From Chloroflexota bacterium (lineage in GTDB: Bacteria; Chloroflexota; Anaerolineae; Caldilineales; Caldilineaceae), in the NCBI GenBank assembly GCA_018969295.1, contig JAGWYN010000003.1:197738-261737 (forward strand): DNA of 64,000 bases. The letters run 5' to 3'. The notes beneath the pieces are model-generated. The model was not told the origin of the DNA. It did not search any database and saw nothing but the letters and a program-made list of their open reading frames with translations. Position numbers and translations under genes: made by a program. The first letter of the stretch is position 1. Each line of letters starts with the position of its first letter. Positions 57,601 to 64,000 of the stretch are shown here, piece after piece.

Positions 57601-58863
57601 GCTCAGACCTGGCAACTTCCGTCTGGCTACGCCGTTAAGGACTATCGCGACGCCAGTTTGCCGATTGTGGGGTCGCCGTATCTGGCCATCCCGACGGGGC
57701 TGCCCATCGCGCAGGGTGCACAGAACTCTGGCCAACCTGCCGGGGTTGATCTGAACGCCACCCTCCCCATCTCGCTCTACACCAATAGCCATGCCATCAA
57801 TGCAGCAACCTTTTCCATTGCAGGCAGCAGTTGTTTCAATGTGGCAGACAACAATCCAACAACGGCGGTGCAGCTGGCATCTGGGCAACCAGATGGAACG
57901 ACCCTGGGGGCTACCGTGAACCCTGTCGACGGTGCACTGGATATCGTCGTCTACGCCCCCGTGAATGGAAGACTCAGCAATGGGCCGCTCATCACCGTGC
58001 AGGTAAATTACAACTCCAGCAGTTCCTGTCTTAACCCACCCAATGGAGCTACAGAAGTCAGCTTCGTAGCAGGGCCGACTTCGTTCGGCAGTACACAGGG
58101 CGGTGACCTCATAGCTGGCCCTGGCCAGAACGGCTCACTCCGCCCGCGCTGGGGAGACTGCAACGGCGACAGCAGTGTCGATGCAGCTGACATCTCGGCC
58201 TGTATCTTAGAAATCTTCGACCGCGACGGGACCAATCGCAGTGCAGCGCGTTACGGTACGGCAGCAAATAACTTCCCCGGCACAATCTGGTGCGACTCCA
58301 ACCAGGACGTTCACATCAACGCCGGCGACATCGTCTGCACCGTGCGACGGATCAACAATCTGACCTGTACGGCAGTCGCATCAGCCGGCATGGCGGAGGC
58401 CTCTGTCAGCGTGGCAAGTGCCGTGCTCAGCGAACAGACTGCCCAGGCTGCCCTCTCGCTCAACGCCGGCGGCGCGGCAGCAGCGGCCTTCTTCGTTCTG
58501 TCCATTGATCCGGCTTACAGCTTCGATGCCACCGACTACGATGGCAACGGCCTGCCCGACGCGCTGCAGTTGACGATTCCAGCCGACTATCAGGCAGTGG
58601 CAGACTACAACCACGATACTCGCCTGCTGCAGCTCATGGTTGCATCACTCAACGTGTCTGCTGCTCCGCTGAACGACGGAACGCTCGGCACAATCATCCT
58701 GACCCATGCCGGCGCAACCGCAGAACCCATCTCGATTCAGGAAGTCTCGGTAGGTGGCATCAACGGCGAAAGCTTGCCGGTGCAGGGATTGGTGGTTGAA
58801 ACGCCGGTCGAAGTTCAGCCTGAGCTGAACAACCGGCTCTATTTGCCAACGGTTACACGCTAA
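51673..58863 (+). CDS. Giant secreted beta-helix protein with RTX-like, cohesin-like and dockerin-like modules
   Basis: About 2396 aa. The signal peptide (MWRRLLAAAAALLLALVG, cleavage near TSAQS) is preceded by a hydrophilic ~20-residue extension. Five or more right-handed beta-helix modules follow, each opening with a TIQAAI-type motif and VAAGTYxENV (about residues 60, 395, 910, 1110 and 1800). An RTX-like calcium stretch lies at ~310-350 (DGQNGDDLISALAGND). Near the end come a cohesin-like domain (~2015-2155), a dockerin-like domain (~2159-2240) with two Ca loops (DCNGDSSVDAAD and DSNQDVHINAGD), a second cohesin-like domain and the tail YLPTVTR. It is probably an adhesin or carbohydrate-active scaffold; no catalytic site is recognised. 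The start is uncertain because AGGAAAGG lies 15 nt upstream. Confidence 0.8.
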   Translation: MRTSYTQSKRAPISKKPPQTMWRRLLAAAAALLLALVGTQSTSAQSTRTVCESGCDHTTIQAAITAASAGDTIQVAAGTYSGNVTINKNIILRGAGAATTVIVGNAAGSELGAVHLTTGRNGVTIQGFHIKGINGSTPGLEKAAIYLQGIQTNLTIQDNTIEAIGDAALMGEYNANNQSVTIHQNQFIGKTFTGDEPATGDQFSVPNVARQAIVFGGGSGTTNTGNFTFTNNTVETIAAGTTNGNTLVTLDLIGTNQITGNTFNGKSSSQALRMRGSGTYTLTDNLFTGIYPLAIFRQGGSASNTLTGSANTDYLDGQNGDDLISALAGNDVIVGGAGTDTALFSGNYAASTLSFSSTNVLVNGPDGNDSVTGVEKLQFADKAVIVVGSAVGSAYTTIQAAINAANSSDVVLVAAGTYTENVNIPKSLTLVGPNAGISANSGANRAAINPARVVEAVVSPTSGTAFNIGTGVDNVTLDGFRVTGNGVTLGFHLNIGEGMENIVIRNNVVDNIGGTGISDNGAAPNVLRNVTIEHNRFDGWSGTNATAVRIYVGVHENITVHENYVNGRNNATSRGIQVSFKVTNGAITNNTVENIGVWALYSANGQNGMRITGNTVLNAGGAGVQVQGYDATFGSHNLLIADNVLTNAANYAGRAIYLWGWYDDPFTSVEIRNNTISQNLASVTRGPIALIDLQYSEFTEGLNGTTVVFENNLSVTGILSPSLIQAVYGVRVSGPAATVAVVNNVLPAVGNGDTANPAGAGLLIRTKFCYTCMYAGYGTYITSFSGAITATGNLFTGGEGVGIYDAVAGTYASPGVNDSVRVVSNDFSANSTVFRSANGSTSLDAPCNWYGTSAGPSAGQVSGNVTIIPYLIGGTDDDSASGFQPSSLCVGGPVQVFANGTATTPQTGHATIQAAIDSSTTVAGNEIRVAAGTYTETVFINKGVTVKSAAGAASTTISGAATDANGPWAVRFGADNARLEGFTVSNLNAANGRAIAPAGHAGGAIVNNTIVNAFRGIQGDFYGRPTNLTIQGNTFETTVQYGIAGTEDMAGLVIEGNTFKTSVEGIGLGAGAGISSGDTAALRNAQTWQLSGGYAIRDYRNNTIYVTAGSSIQAAINAASAGDVVLVAAGTYTENVVVNKTLTVRGAQAGVKATGAERAGGESILNGTGASSSFVVTVEADNVTIDGFKVEIRNAARDGINTRTGSPVSPATAAVRSNITLRNNWVYANLPSRTNQINGIVFGEHTSNAAQSFSAQIANVTIEDNYIDLTTTSSTATPTNTSITGARGIVFTNMFRNSGASLEYTGLIVDDNTVFATYQTILQAQLQTRLVGATFTNNLIGNSRSGPNLPTLVDGSTFSNNRIQNIHPGTDYYSNLAGAHLGVVDSTVSNNTFTHIGGTAGLVLAGGRSADSTYFPASRNSTVSNNSFTYNTQAVSSLAGYTAGVLVEPNTISAAANVNGWLTGRQNGTTGAQADTLTLSGNTFVNGGFNPTLPAVAISQESLGTALNVVNATPNVFNGTSLTDSSSTAELFTIANGVADVVDATHLGSVRLKAGHLYVTPNSFWTPSSTTQADVQRAVTAAAPGNTVWVQAGAYAPGTATTTVNNLTVTVPSGVSGFTGVVLGTGVADGQLDGEGNSNITGNANANTIRANLGVNSIDGGSGIDTVHFTGSAPTSLTPGASSIAVGSDTVTNLERLVFADATIIFANTGGSEYSSLNAALAATTTEKLFGVLAFNASTQFASSTELQAIIARVVSGSIINVNLAGMSPAQLLAIADNEAALGGLVYPPVKLLNGVTVKGYYTTIQAALDAAGEGETVEVAPGTYLETIHLNKANLTLRSTGGAAVTTIRGGGGEGAADAVVRLGANGVTLEGFTIDRNNATADSRAIAPMASSGATIRNNTIHNAFRGIQGDFYGQPTNLTIQGNTFETTVQYGIAGTEGMAGLSISGNTFRTTVEGIGLGVGVGLAVTVDQLFAAQTWQLPSGYAVKDYRDASLPIVGSPYLAIPTGLPIAQGAQNSGQPAGVDLNATLPISLYTNSHAINAATFSIAGSSCFNVADNNPTTAVQLASGQPDGTTLGATVNPVDGALDIVVYAPVNGRLSNGPLITVQVNYNSSSSCLNPPNGATEVSFVAGPTSFGSTQGGDLIAGPGQNGSLRPRWGDCNGDSSVDAADISACILEIFDRDGTNRSAARYGTAANNFPGTIWCDSNQDVHINAGDIVCTVRRINNLTCTAVASAGMAEASVSVASAVLSEQTAQAALSLNAGGAAAAAFFVLSIDPAYSFDATDYDGNGLPDALQLTIPADYQAVADYNHDTRLLQLMVASLNVSAAPLNDGTLGTIILTHAGATAEPISIQEVSVGGINGESLPVQGLVVETPVEVQPELNNRLYLPTVTR
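54712..54895 (+). repeat. Intragenic duplicated beta-helix segment, copy 1
   Basis: Codes AFRGIQGDFYG, then NLTIQGNTFETTVQYGIAGT and VEGIGLG. It is nearly identical at DNA level to 57389-57573 in the same gene. The similarity is higher than between other modules, which suggests recent duplication or gene conversion. Confidence 0.85.
57389..57573 (+). repeat. Intragenic duplicated beta-helix segment, copy 2
   Basis: Second copy of the segment at 54712-54895. Differences are mostly synonymous (for example GRPTN versus GQPTN). The wider modules (about 54373-54980 and 57070-57655) also align in order, from the TIQAA motif to DYR. Confidence 0.85.
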
Positions 58864-58875
58864 CATGATGTGCGA

Positions 58876-58942
58876 TCGAGAAACCGGGTTGTCTGACGGC
58901 TGCCTGAATAAGAGTGCACTGATCAGAAACTCGGTTTCTCGA
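58876..58942. repeat. 15-bp inverted repeat (REP-like palindrome) after the giant gene
   Basis: TCGAGAAACCGGGTT (58876-58890) pairs with AACTCGGTTTCTCGA (58928-58942), one G-U, 37-nt loop, 12 bp after the stop codon. No U-run follows. It may be a 3' hairpin or a member of a dispersed GAGAAACC-type palindromic repeat family. Nothing else is recognised in 58864-59158. Confidence 0.5.
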
Positions 58943-59158
58943 AGCCACAGTCTCTTCCCAATATTCTGAGGTGTCCGCACGTGAGCGCAGGCGAAGGGTG
59001 CCAGTTGTCAGCGAAGCGACAGTCCCCCTGCATGTGGGAAACCCTGTGGGACAATCTGCCAAATCGCTCTGATAACTGGCATGCGCACTCTTCAAGTGTA
59101 AATCTGTAAATCACCGTAAGAAAGTGCTGCAAGGCACACCGATACGTAGGGTCTCTTT

Positions 59159-62083
59159 ATGCAGAAGACGTTGTGGAACCGGAGACTTCTGACGGCAGGC
59201 GTCTGGTTGGCCTGGATATTTTCTATCAGCCAGAGAAGCCTGCCTGTATTCGGGACAGAAAATAGCGGGTCTGGAGTTGCCCTTGCTCAGACCGGACCAG
59301 TGCTGCAAATTCCTGAAGCACTGCCAGCAGTCGCCGGCAGCCAGGTTGATGTGCCAATCAATTTCGTTCCCTCCGGCCATCGAATTAACGCCACTTCTTT
59401 TTGGATAGCATACGACACGAATTGTCTGCTATTCAATCCGGTCGATGCCAATCGCGACAACCTGTTGGACAACGTACGCGTTGGTGTAACTGGATTCACG
59501 ACGACGACGTTGTTCAATCCAGAGACACGAGTTCTGTCAATCACTCTGTGGGCATTTTCGACGGCACTGCCACAAAACACGCTCGCCACGGTCAAGTTTC
59601 AGGTTACTTGCACCCCTACAACAGTCTATTCAGCAGTTGTGGGTTTTGCTACAGAGCCAGCTGCTTCGTTCGGGGCTACCAACGGATGGCCAGTTGCTGG
59701 AAGCACGCGCAACGGATCGATCCAGATTGCTGCGTCCCCAGGAACAGCACCGACCTCAACCACAACGCCAGGGGCACCCCCAACAAACACGTCCATACCG
59801 ACAAGTACGCCTACAGCAACCAACACACCCACGCCTACAGCAACAAGCACATTGCCACCGATTACCACGACCCCGACACCAGGGACGACCTCGACACCAG
59901 GGACGACCCCGACACCAGGGACGACCCCGACACCAGGGACGACCCCGACACCAGAGACGACCCCGACACCAGGGACGACCCCGACACCAGGGACGACCCC
60001 GACACCAGGGACGACCTCGACACCAGGGACGACCCCGACACCAGGGACGACCCCGACACCAGGGACGACCTCGACACCAGGGACGACCCCGGCACCAGGG
60101 ACGACCCCGGCACCAGGGACGACCCCGACACCAGGGACGACCCCGACACCAGGGACGACCCCGGCACCAGGGACGACCCCGACACCAGAGACGACCCCGA
60201 CACCAGGGACGACCCCGACACCAGGGACGACCCCGACACCAGAGACGACCCCGACACCAGGGACGACCCCGACACCAGGGATGACCCCGACACCAGGGAT
60301 GACCCCGACACCAGGGACGACCCCGACACCGGGGACGACCCCGACACCGGGGACGACCCCAACACCAGGGATGCCCCCGACACCAGGGACGACCCCGACA
60401 CCGGGGACGACCCCGACACCGGGGACGACCCCAACACCAGGGATGCCCCCGACACCAGGGACGCCCCCGACACCAGGGACGACCCCGACACCAGGGACGC
60501 CCCCAACGAACACGCTCACACCTACATATACGAGCATGCCGACGGCAACCGCAATTCACACACTTACACCTGGGGCAACAGCAACAAGTACTTTGCCAGC
60601 AATTCTACCTACGTTAGCACCGACATCAGTGCCGTCCACATCGACGCCAGAGGCTCCAAACGCTGTGGTAGTTCATGTACACACTGTGCGTCCAGTGAAT
60701 AGTATCAACAACCGGGTAGCGACCATGGAGATTTATGGCGCAAATCTGTCATCCATCTTGGATTTTCAGCTAGGAGAATTTGCTATCGCCACGACATGGA
60801 TTGATGACACGCACGTCAGTGCCAGAATACCTGCGGGTTTGCCTGTCGGCATATATGACTTGATCGTGTCGCAGGGCGGGCAGACTGTTGCCATTTTTTC
60901 CAATGCGTTTACGGTGATCGATAGCCAGAGCATGAATGATCTGGTAGCTGATCCAATTTTTATGTGGACAAATCCGGCGCTGCCACGAGTCGGAGAGAAC
61001 GTACAATTCGGTCTTATCGTACAACGTTTGGGTGGCATGGCTGGCTTGAACGCAGTACAGGTTCGCTTCGAAGTGCAGGAAAATGGACAGGCACCGATCC
61101 TCGTCGGCACCAGCACAGTGCCAGCGATTGGAGCAGGCGATAGCGTCAGCAGCATAGGTGTGGAATGGCGTCCACCTGTCCGTGGTGCCTATACAGTGAC
61201 TGCCACCATCGATCCTGACAACCAGATTGCAGAAACTGATGAGAACAACAACCAGGTGCGTCGAACACTCACCATCCAGCCGTCGGCACAAGATACACAA
61301 CCTCCACAGATCGACAGTTTTACAGTCAATCAAGGTACCAACTTCACGAGCGATCGTACAGTCACTTTGCTCACCGCTGCACATGGTATGGATGAGGGTG
61401 TTGATAGCGGTTCTAGTTTTGGACATGTCCTGTATGTCGAGATGCACTGGAACATTGGCGCTCAGACATGGGTGCCTGTTCAACTCACGGACTGGCTGCC
61501 CTACGGCGAACCGCATCGCTGGCAATTGCATCCGGCACCGGGGATGCGCTATCTACAGGCATGGGTGGCGGATTTGGCAGGCAACATCTCTGCATCTTCG
61601 GCAAAGTCACTCATCAACTTTGCACCTGACACCGATTCTCTGCTTGCAGCCGAGACACGCATCCTACGCATCTATGTCCAACAGGGACACTGTCTGCGCA
61701 TAACCACATCGCCGATTGGTGGAGATTCCGATTTATACATATGGCCACCCATCTACCAACCGGGCCAGCCATATTGGTACAGCATCAATGGATCCGAAGC
61801 CCCTGACAACGTCGAAATCATCGTTCCGGAAACAGGGCAATATCAGGTCGAAATCGATGGTGTCACAGCAACTGACTTCGTGCTGGAGGTTCGTATTGCC
61901 GAGTCTTGCGTATCACATCAGTTTGGGTTGGTATCAGAAGCACTGGCCAAGACACCGCGTACCAGCCCTCTGATCAACACAATGAGCGAGCCACCTGGAA
62001 TCGTTGTAGTGCCACCTGTACAGTTCGTGATCGAGTCAAAAGTGTATTTGCCCTCGGTAATGCGTTCGTCGAAAGGGAACTGA
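59159..62083 (+). CDS. Secreted repeat protein: cohesin-like, TTPTPG stalk, IPT/TIG-like and CARDB-like domains
   Basis: 974 aa. A signal peptide-like N-terminus (LLTAGVWLAWIFSIS, cleavage perhaps near ALAQT) leads to a cohesin-like domain at ~45-185 (VPINFVPSGHRINATSFWI ... TNCLLFNPVDANRDNLLD). Next is a Thr/Pro stalk of about 35 TTPTPG-type repeats (~235-450). Then follow a TIG-like fold (NNRVATMEIYGANLSSILDF), a CARDB-like domain (DPDNQIAETDENNNQVRRTL), an Ig-like segment and a beta-rich C-terminal domain (GDSDLYIWPP ... YQVEIDGVTATDF). It ends YLPSVMRSSKGN. Likely a surface or matrix protein; no enzymatic motif. Confidence 0.8.
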   Translation: MQKTLWNRRLLTAGVWLAWIFSISQRSLPVFGTENSGSGVALAQTGPVLQIPEALPAVAGSQVDVPINFVPSGHRINATSFWIAYDTNCLLFNPVDANRDNLLDNVRVGVTGFTTTTLFNPETRVLSITLWAFSTALPQNTLATVKFQVTCTPTTVYSAVVGFATEPAASFGATNGWPVAGSTRNGSIQIAASPGTAPTSTTTPGAPPTNTSIPTSTPTATNTPTPTATSTLPPITTTPTPGTTSTPGTTPTPGTTPTPGTTPTPETTPTPGTTPTPGTTPTPGTTSTPGTTPTPGTTPTPGTTSTPGTTPAPGTTPAPGTTPTPGTTPTPGTTPAPGTTPTPETTPTPGTTPTPGTTPTPETTPTPGTTPTPGMTPTPGMTPTPGTTPTPGTTPTPGTTPTPGMPPTPGTTPTPGTTPTPGTTPTPGMPPTPGTPPTPGTTPTPGTPPTNTLTPTYTSMPTATAIHTLTPGATATSTLPAILPTLAPTSVPSTSTPEAPNAVVVHVHTVRPVNSINNRVATMEIYGANLSSILDFQLGEFAIATTWIDDTHVSARIPAGLPVGIYDLIVSQGGQTVAIFSNAFTVIDSQSMNDLVADPIFMWTNPALPRVGENVQFGLIVQRLGGMAGLNAVQVRFEVQENGQAPILVGTSTVPAIGAGDSVSSIGVEWRPPVRGAYTVTATIDPDNQIAETDENNNQVRRTLTIQPSAQDTQPPQIDSFTVNQGTNFTSDRTVTLLTAAHGMDEGVDSGSSFGHVLYVEMHWNIGAQTWVPVQLTDWLPYGEPHRWQLHPAPGMRYLQAWVADLAGNISASSAKSLINFAPDTDSLLAAETRILRIYVQQGHCLRITTSPIGGDSDLYIWPPIYQPGQPYWYSINGSEAPDNVEIIVPETGQYQVEIDGVTATDFVLEVRIAESCVSHQFGLVSEALAKTPRTSPLINTMSEPPGIVVVPPVQFVIESKVYLPSVMRSSKGN
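59866..60502 (+). repeat. 18-bp tandem repeat, about 35 units
   Basis: Contiguous units based on ACCCCGACACCAGGGACG with a few variant positions, coding TTPTPG, TTSTPG, TTPAPG or MPPTPG in the gene frame. Because the unit has no stop in any frame, long spurious frames appear on both strands. The array is prone to slippage and assembly collapse. Confidence 0.95.
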
Positions 62084-62092
62084 CGGTTTCTT

Positions 62093-64000
62093 ATGATTAA
62101 AATGAAATTCGCCTTGCTGGCTGTATTATTTAGCCTGACGACAATTGCTAGCTGGGTTTTGGTTGAATCCTCGTCTTTAGCTCAGACGACGACGTCTGTG
62201 CCAGGCCCACTGCTACAACTACCTCAGGGGCTTCAAGCATCTCCTGTCATGAGCGTGACCATTCCAGTGACTTTCACCGGTAACGCAATTTCAGCGATTG
62301 TTTTTGCGGTGGAATTGAACACAGCCTGTCTAACGCTTGATCTGACGGATAGCGACAACAACCATTTGCTGGATGCAGTGACAGTCTCACCACTTCTTCC
62401 ATCGACTTTCAAGGTGGAGACTCGGATCGAGACCTCACCCGCTCAGATTGGTTTTGTTGTTTCTAATCAGACTGCACTGGATAGCACGATTCCAAATGGG
62501 GAGTTGTTAACAATTCGACTAGGCGTTTCTGCGAACAACTCATCCTGTGCTGTGATTCCATTGAATTTTGCTTCTAACCCGCCGGTTTCCTTTGGAAACA
62601 TCGGCGGAGGAAGTACGGTAGGAACTGCTGTCAATGGTTCGATCACTGTAATCGCACCGACGAGTACTCCAGTACCACCGACGAATACTCCGGTACCACC
62701 GACAAATACTCCGGTACCACCGACAAATACTCCGGTGCCACCGACAAATACTCCGGTACCACCGACGAATACTCCGGTACCACCGACGAATACTCCGGTA
62801 CCACCGACGAATACTCCGGTACCACCGACGAATACTCCGGTACCACCGACAAATACTCCGGTACCACCGACGAATACTCCGGTACCACCGACGAATACTC
62901 CGGTACCACCGACGAATACTCCGGTACCACCGACGAATACTCCGGTACCACCGACAAATACTCCGACTGCGACGCCGACGAATACTGCAACTGCGACGCC
63001 AACAAATACTCCGACTGCGACGCCGACGAATACTGCAACTGCGACGCCGACGAATACTGCAACTGCGACGCCGACGAATACTGCAACTGCGACGCCGACG
63101 AATACTGCAACTGCGACGCCGACGAATACTGCAACTGCGACGCCGACAAATACTCCGACTGCGACGCCGACAAATACTCCGACTGCAACGCCGACCGCAG
63201 CGCCTGACTTCGGGTCGGTTGAGGGATCTGTATTCGATGATCTGAACGGTAACAGTATACGGGATGCCAATGAGCCTGGAATCAGCAGCGTAACCGTCAG
63301 TCGCAGAGGCAGCACGGATAGCGCTGTCACAGACGGCAACGGAGTGTATCGCTTCATCAACATTGCTGTGGGCACAAGCACATTTGATATTATTTTGCCA
63401 GGTGGCTACATTGCAGTCGGCGGCACATCAAAGACAATCAACGTCGTACGCAGTGCAACAGTCCAGGCCAACTTCGCCCTCCAGGCCCAGGGAGGCATCC
63501 AGGGCGTGGTCTTCGACGACCTCAACGGCAATGGCTCACAGGACACAGGTGAACCCGGCGTCGGCGGTGTCGTTCTCAGCCGCAGCGGCGGGGTCGCAGT
63601 GACCACAGGCAGCAACGGCAGCTACCGTTTCGAGGGCATCACCCCCGGCAGCTACACAGTGGCTGTGGCTCTGCCGACTGGCTACACCGCCTCGGGCGCA
63701 ACCAGCCGCACCGTCAACGTCGGCAGCGGCGGCGCCGCCCAGGCCAACTTCGCCCTCCAGGCCCAGGGAGGCATCCAGGGCGTGGTCTTCGACGACCTCA
63801 ACGGCAATGGCTCGCAGGACACAGGTGAACCCGGCGTCGGCGGCGTGACGGTCAGTCGAACCGGCGGGGTCGCAGTGACCACAGGCAGCAACGGCAGCTA
63901 CCGTTTCGAGGGCATCACCCCCGGCAGCTACACAGTGGCTGTGGCCGTGCCGACCGGCTACACCGCCTCGGGCACAACCAGCCGCACCGTCAACGTCGGC
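62093..64000 (+). CDS. Secreted protein: cohesin-like domain, PTNT stalk and SdrD-B repeats (cut by window edge)
   Basis: First ~636 residues only. It starts MIKMKFALLAVLFSLTTIA (signal peptide, cleavage near SLAQT), 9 bp after the previous stop. A cohesin-like domain follows (~45-185; VTIPVTFTGNAISAIVFAV, NTACLTLDLTDSDNNHLLD, PVSFGNIGGG). Then comes a stalk of PTNTPVP and PTNTATAT repeats and, from ~378, at least three SdrD B-like/CNA-B-type domains (GVVFDDLNGNGSQDTGEPG), the last two almost identical. No stop is reached before the edge. Probably a long extracellular stalk protein. Confidence 0.8.
   Translation, partial: MIKMKFALLAVLFSLTTIASWVLVESSSLAQTTTSVPGPLLQLPQGLQASPVMSVTIPVTFTGNAISAIVFAVELNTACLTLDLTDSDNNHLLDAVTVSPLLPSTFKVETRIETSPAQIGFVVSNQTALDSTIPNGELLTIRLGVSANNSSCAVIPLNFASNPPVSFGNIGGGSTVGTAVNGSITVIAPTSTPVPPTNTPVPPTNTPVPPTNTPVPPTNTPVPPTNTPVPPTNTPVPPTNTPVPPTNTPVPPTNTPVPPTNTPVPPTNTPVPPTNTPVPPTNTPVPPTNTPTATPTNTATATPTNTPTATPTNTATATPTNTATATPTNTATATPTNTATATPTNTATATPTNTPTATPTNTPTATPTAAPDFGSVEGSVFDDLNGNSIRDANEPGISSVTVSRRGSTDSAVTDGNGVYRFINIAVGTSTFDIILPGGYIAVGGTSKTINVVRSATVQANFALQAQGGIQGVVFDDLNGNGSQDTGEPGVGGVVLSRSGGVAVTTGSNGSYRFEGITPGSYTVAVALPTGYTASGATSRTVNVGSGGAAQANFALQAQGGIQGVVFDDLNGNGSQDTGEPGVGGVTVSRTGGVAVTTGSNGSYRFEGITPGSYTVAVAVPTGYTASGTTSRTVNVG
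62657..63190 (+). repeat. 21-bp and 24-bp tandem repeat arrays
   Basis: First about 14 units of 21 bp (62657-62950) coding PTNTPVP or PTSTPVP, then 24-bp type units coding combinations of PTNT with PTAT or ATAT. They form a Pro/Thr stalk between the cohesin-like domain and the SdrD-B domains. No spacers, so not CRISPR. Confidence 0.92.
63470..64000 (+). repeat. 276-bp tandem domain repeat (SdrD-B type)
   Basis: The segment from the ANFALQAQGG junction at 63470 repeats at 63746 with near identity over a 276-bp (92-codon) period and continues to the window edge. Each unit is one B-type domain. Confidence 0.85.

Noticed and set aside
59626..60537. Long minus-strand frames rich in VPGVGV-like repeats
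   Set aside because: They come from the 18-bp array, which has no stop codon in any frame. The plus-strand frame has a signal peptide and domains on both sides.
59866..63190. Tandem arrays as possible CRISPR
   Set aside because: Units are contiguous without unique spacers and are in frame with protein-coding genes.
62467..63381. Minus-strand frame with GGTGVFV repeats
   Set aside because: Antisense to the PTNT stalk arrays of the partial SdrD-B protein; no start context or domain.

Overview
The window looks like the chromosome of a free-living bacterium of the phylum Chloroflexota, most likely near Caldilineae/Anaerolineae; this is inferred from content, not from a search. The supporting signs are high GC, a RodZ-like HTH/SH3 protein, a NurA nuclease, ThyX instead of ThyA, an LPXTG-type surface protein with no outer-membrane genes in sight, Thr/Pro-rich linkers in secreted proteins, and secreted proteins ending in a YLPxVxR-like tail. 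No phage, insertion sequence or CRISPR array is visible.

Layout. 1-7 kb: the start of leuS (minus strand, cut by the window edge), a RodZ-like membrane regulator, peptide deformylase, a secreted Asp-box beta-propeller, a P1B-4 metal-exporting ATPase and rpsO. 7-10.7 kb: pnp behind two long hairpins, then a methyltransferase. 10.8-17.6 kb: AI-2E-type permease, M19 dipeptidase, NurA, a JAMM metallopeptidase, a sulfite-oxidase-like molybdoenzyme and mtaB. 17.6-26 kb: dnaE (minus), then maf, a phosphoribosyltransferase, prfA-prmC and a HAD phosphatase. 26-31 kb: a sugar-type cluster (Gfo/Idh/MocA, ThuA, lipoprotein, PIG-L deacetylase, aldo/keto reductase, EamA permease) behind a near-consensus promoter. 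31-35.3 kb: cysD-cysNC sulfate activation and thyX, all minus. 35.4-46.4 kb: an LPTTG-anchored SH3 protein; divergently an FtsK/HerA-like ATPase whose promoter contains a LexA-type box; an ABC exporter; purH; a PQQ-like propeller with a membrane glycosyltransferase-like protein; and an RpiR regulator. 46.6-49.3 kb: polysaccharide deacetylase, class II aldolase, a DsbA/FrnE-like gene with an in-frame UGA, and tRNA-Arg(UCU). 49.8-64 kb: a TPR/HTH regulator followed by three very large secreted, repeat-rich proteins, the last cut by the window edge.

Most notable points. (1) The FrnE/DsbA-like gene has UGA exactly where the first Cys of the CPWC motif should be, followed by a good bacterial SECIS-like hairpin, so it is probably a selenoprotein missed by ordinary gene calling. 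(2) Three consecutive giant exported proteins share a cohesin-like module, and the first also carries a dockerin-like domain, suggesting a non-cellulosomal surface assembly. (3) A GAAC-N4-GTTC SOS-type operator sits between the -35 and -10 of the FtsK/HerA-like gene. (4) The rpsO-pnp region has a structured rpsO leader and two long hairpins that look like RNase III-type control sites. (5) The metal ATPase has its own promoter and a dyad over its ribosome binding site.
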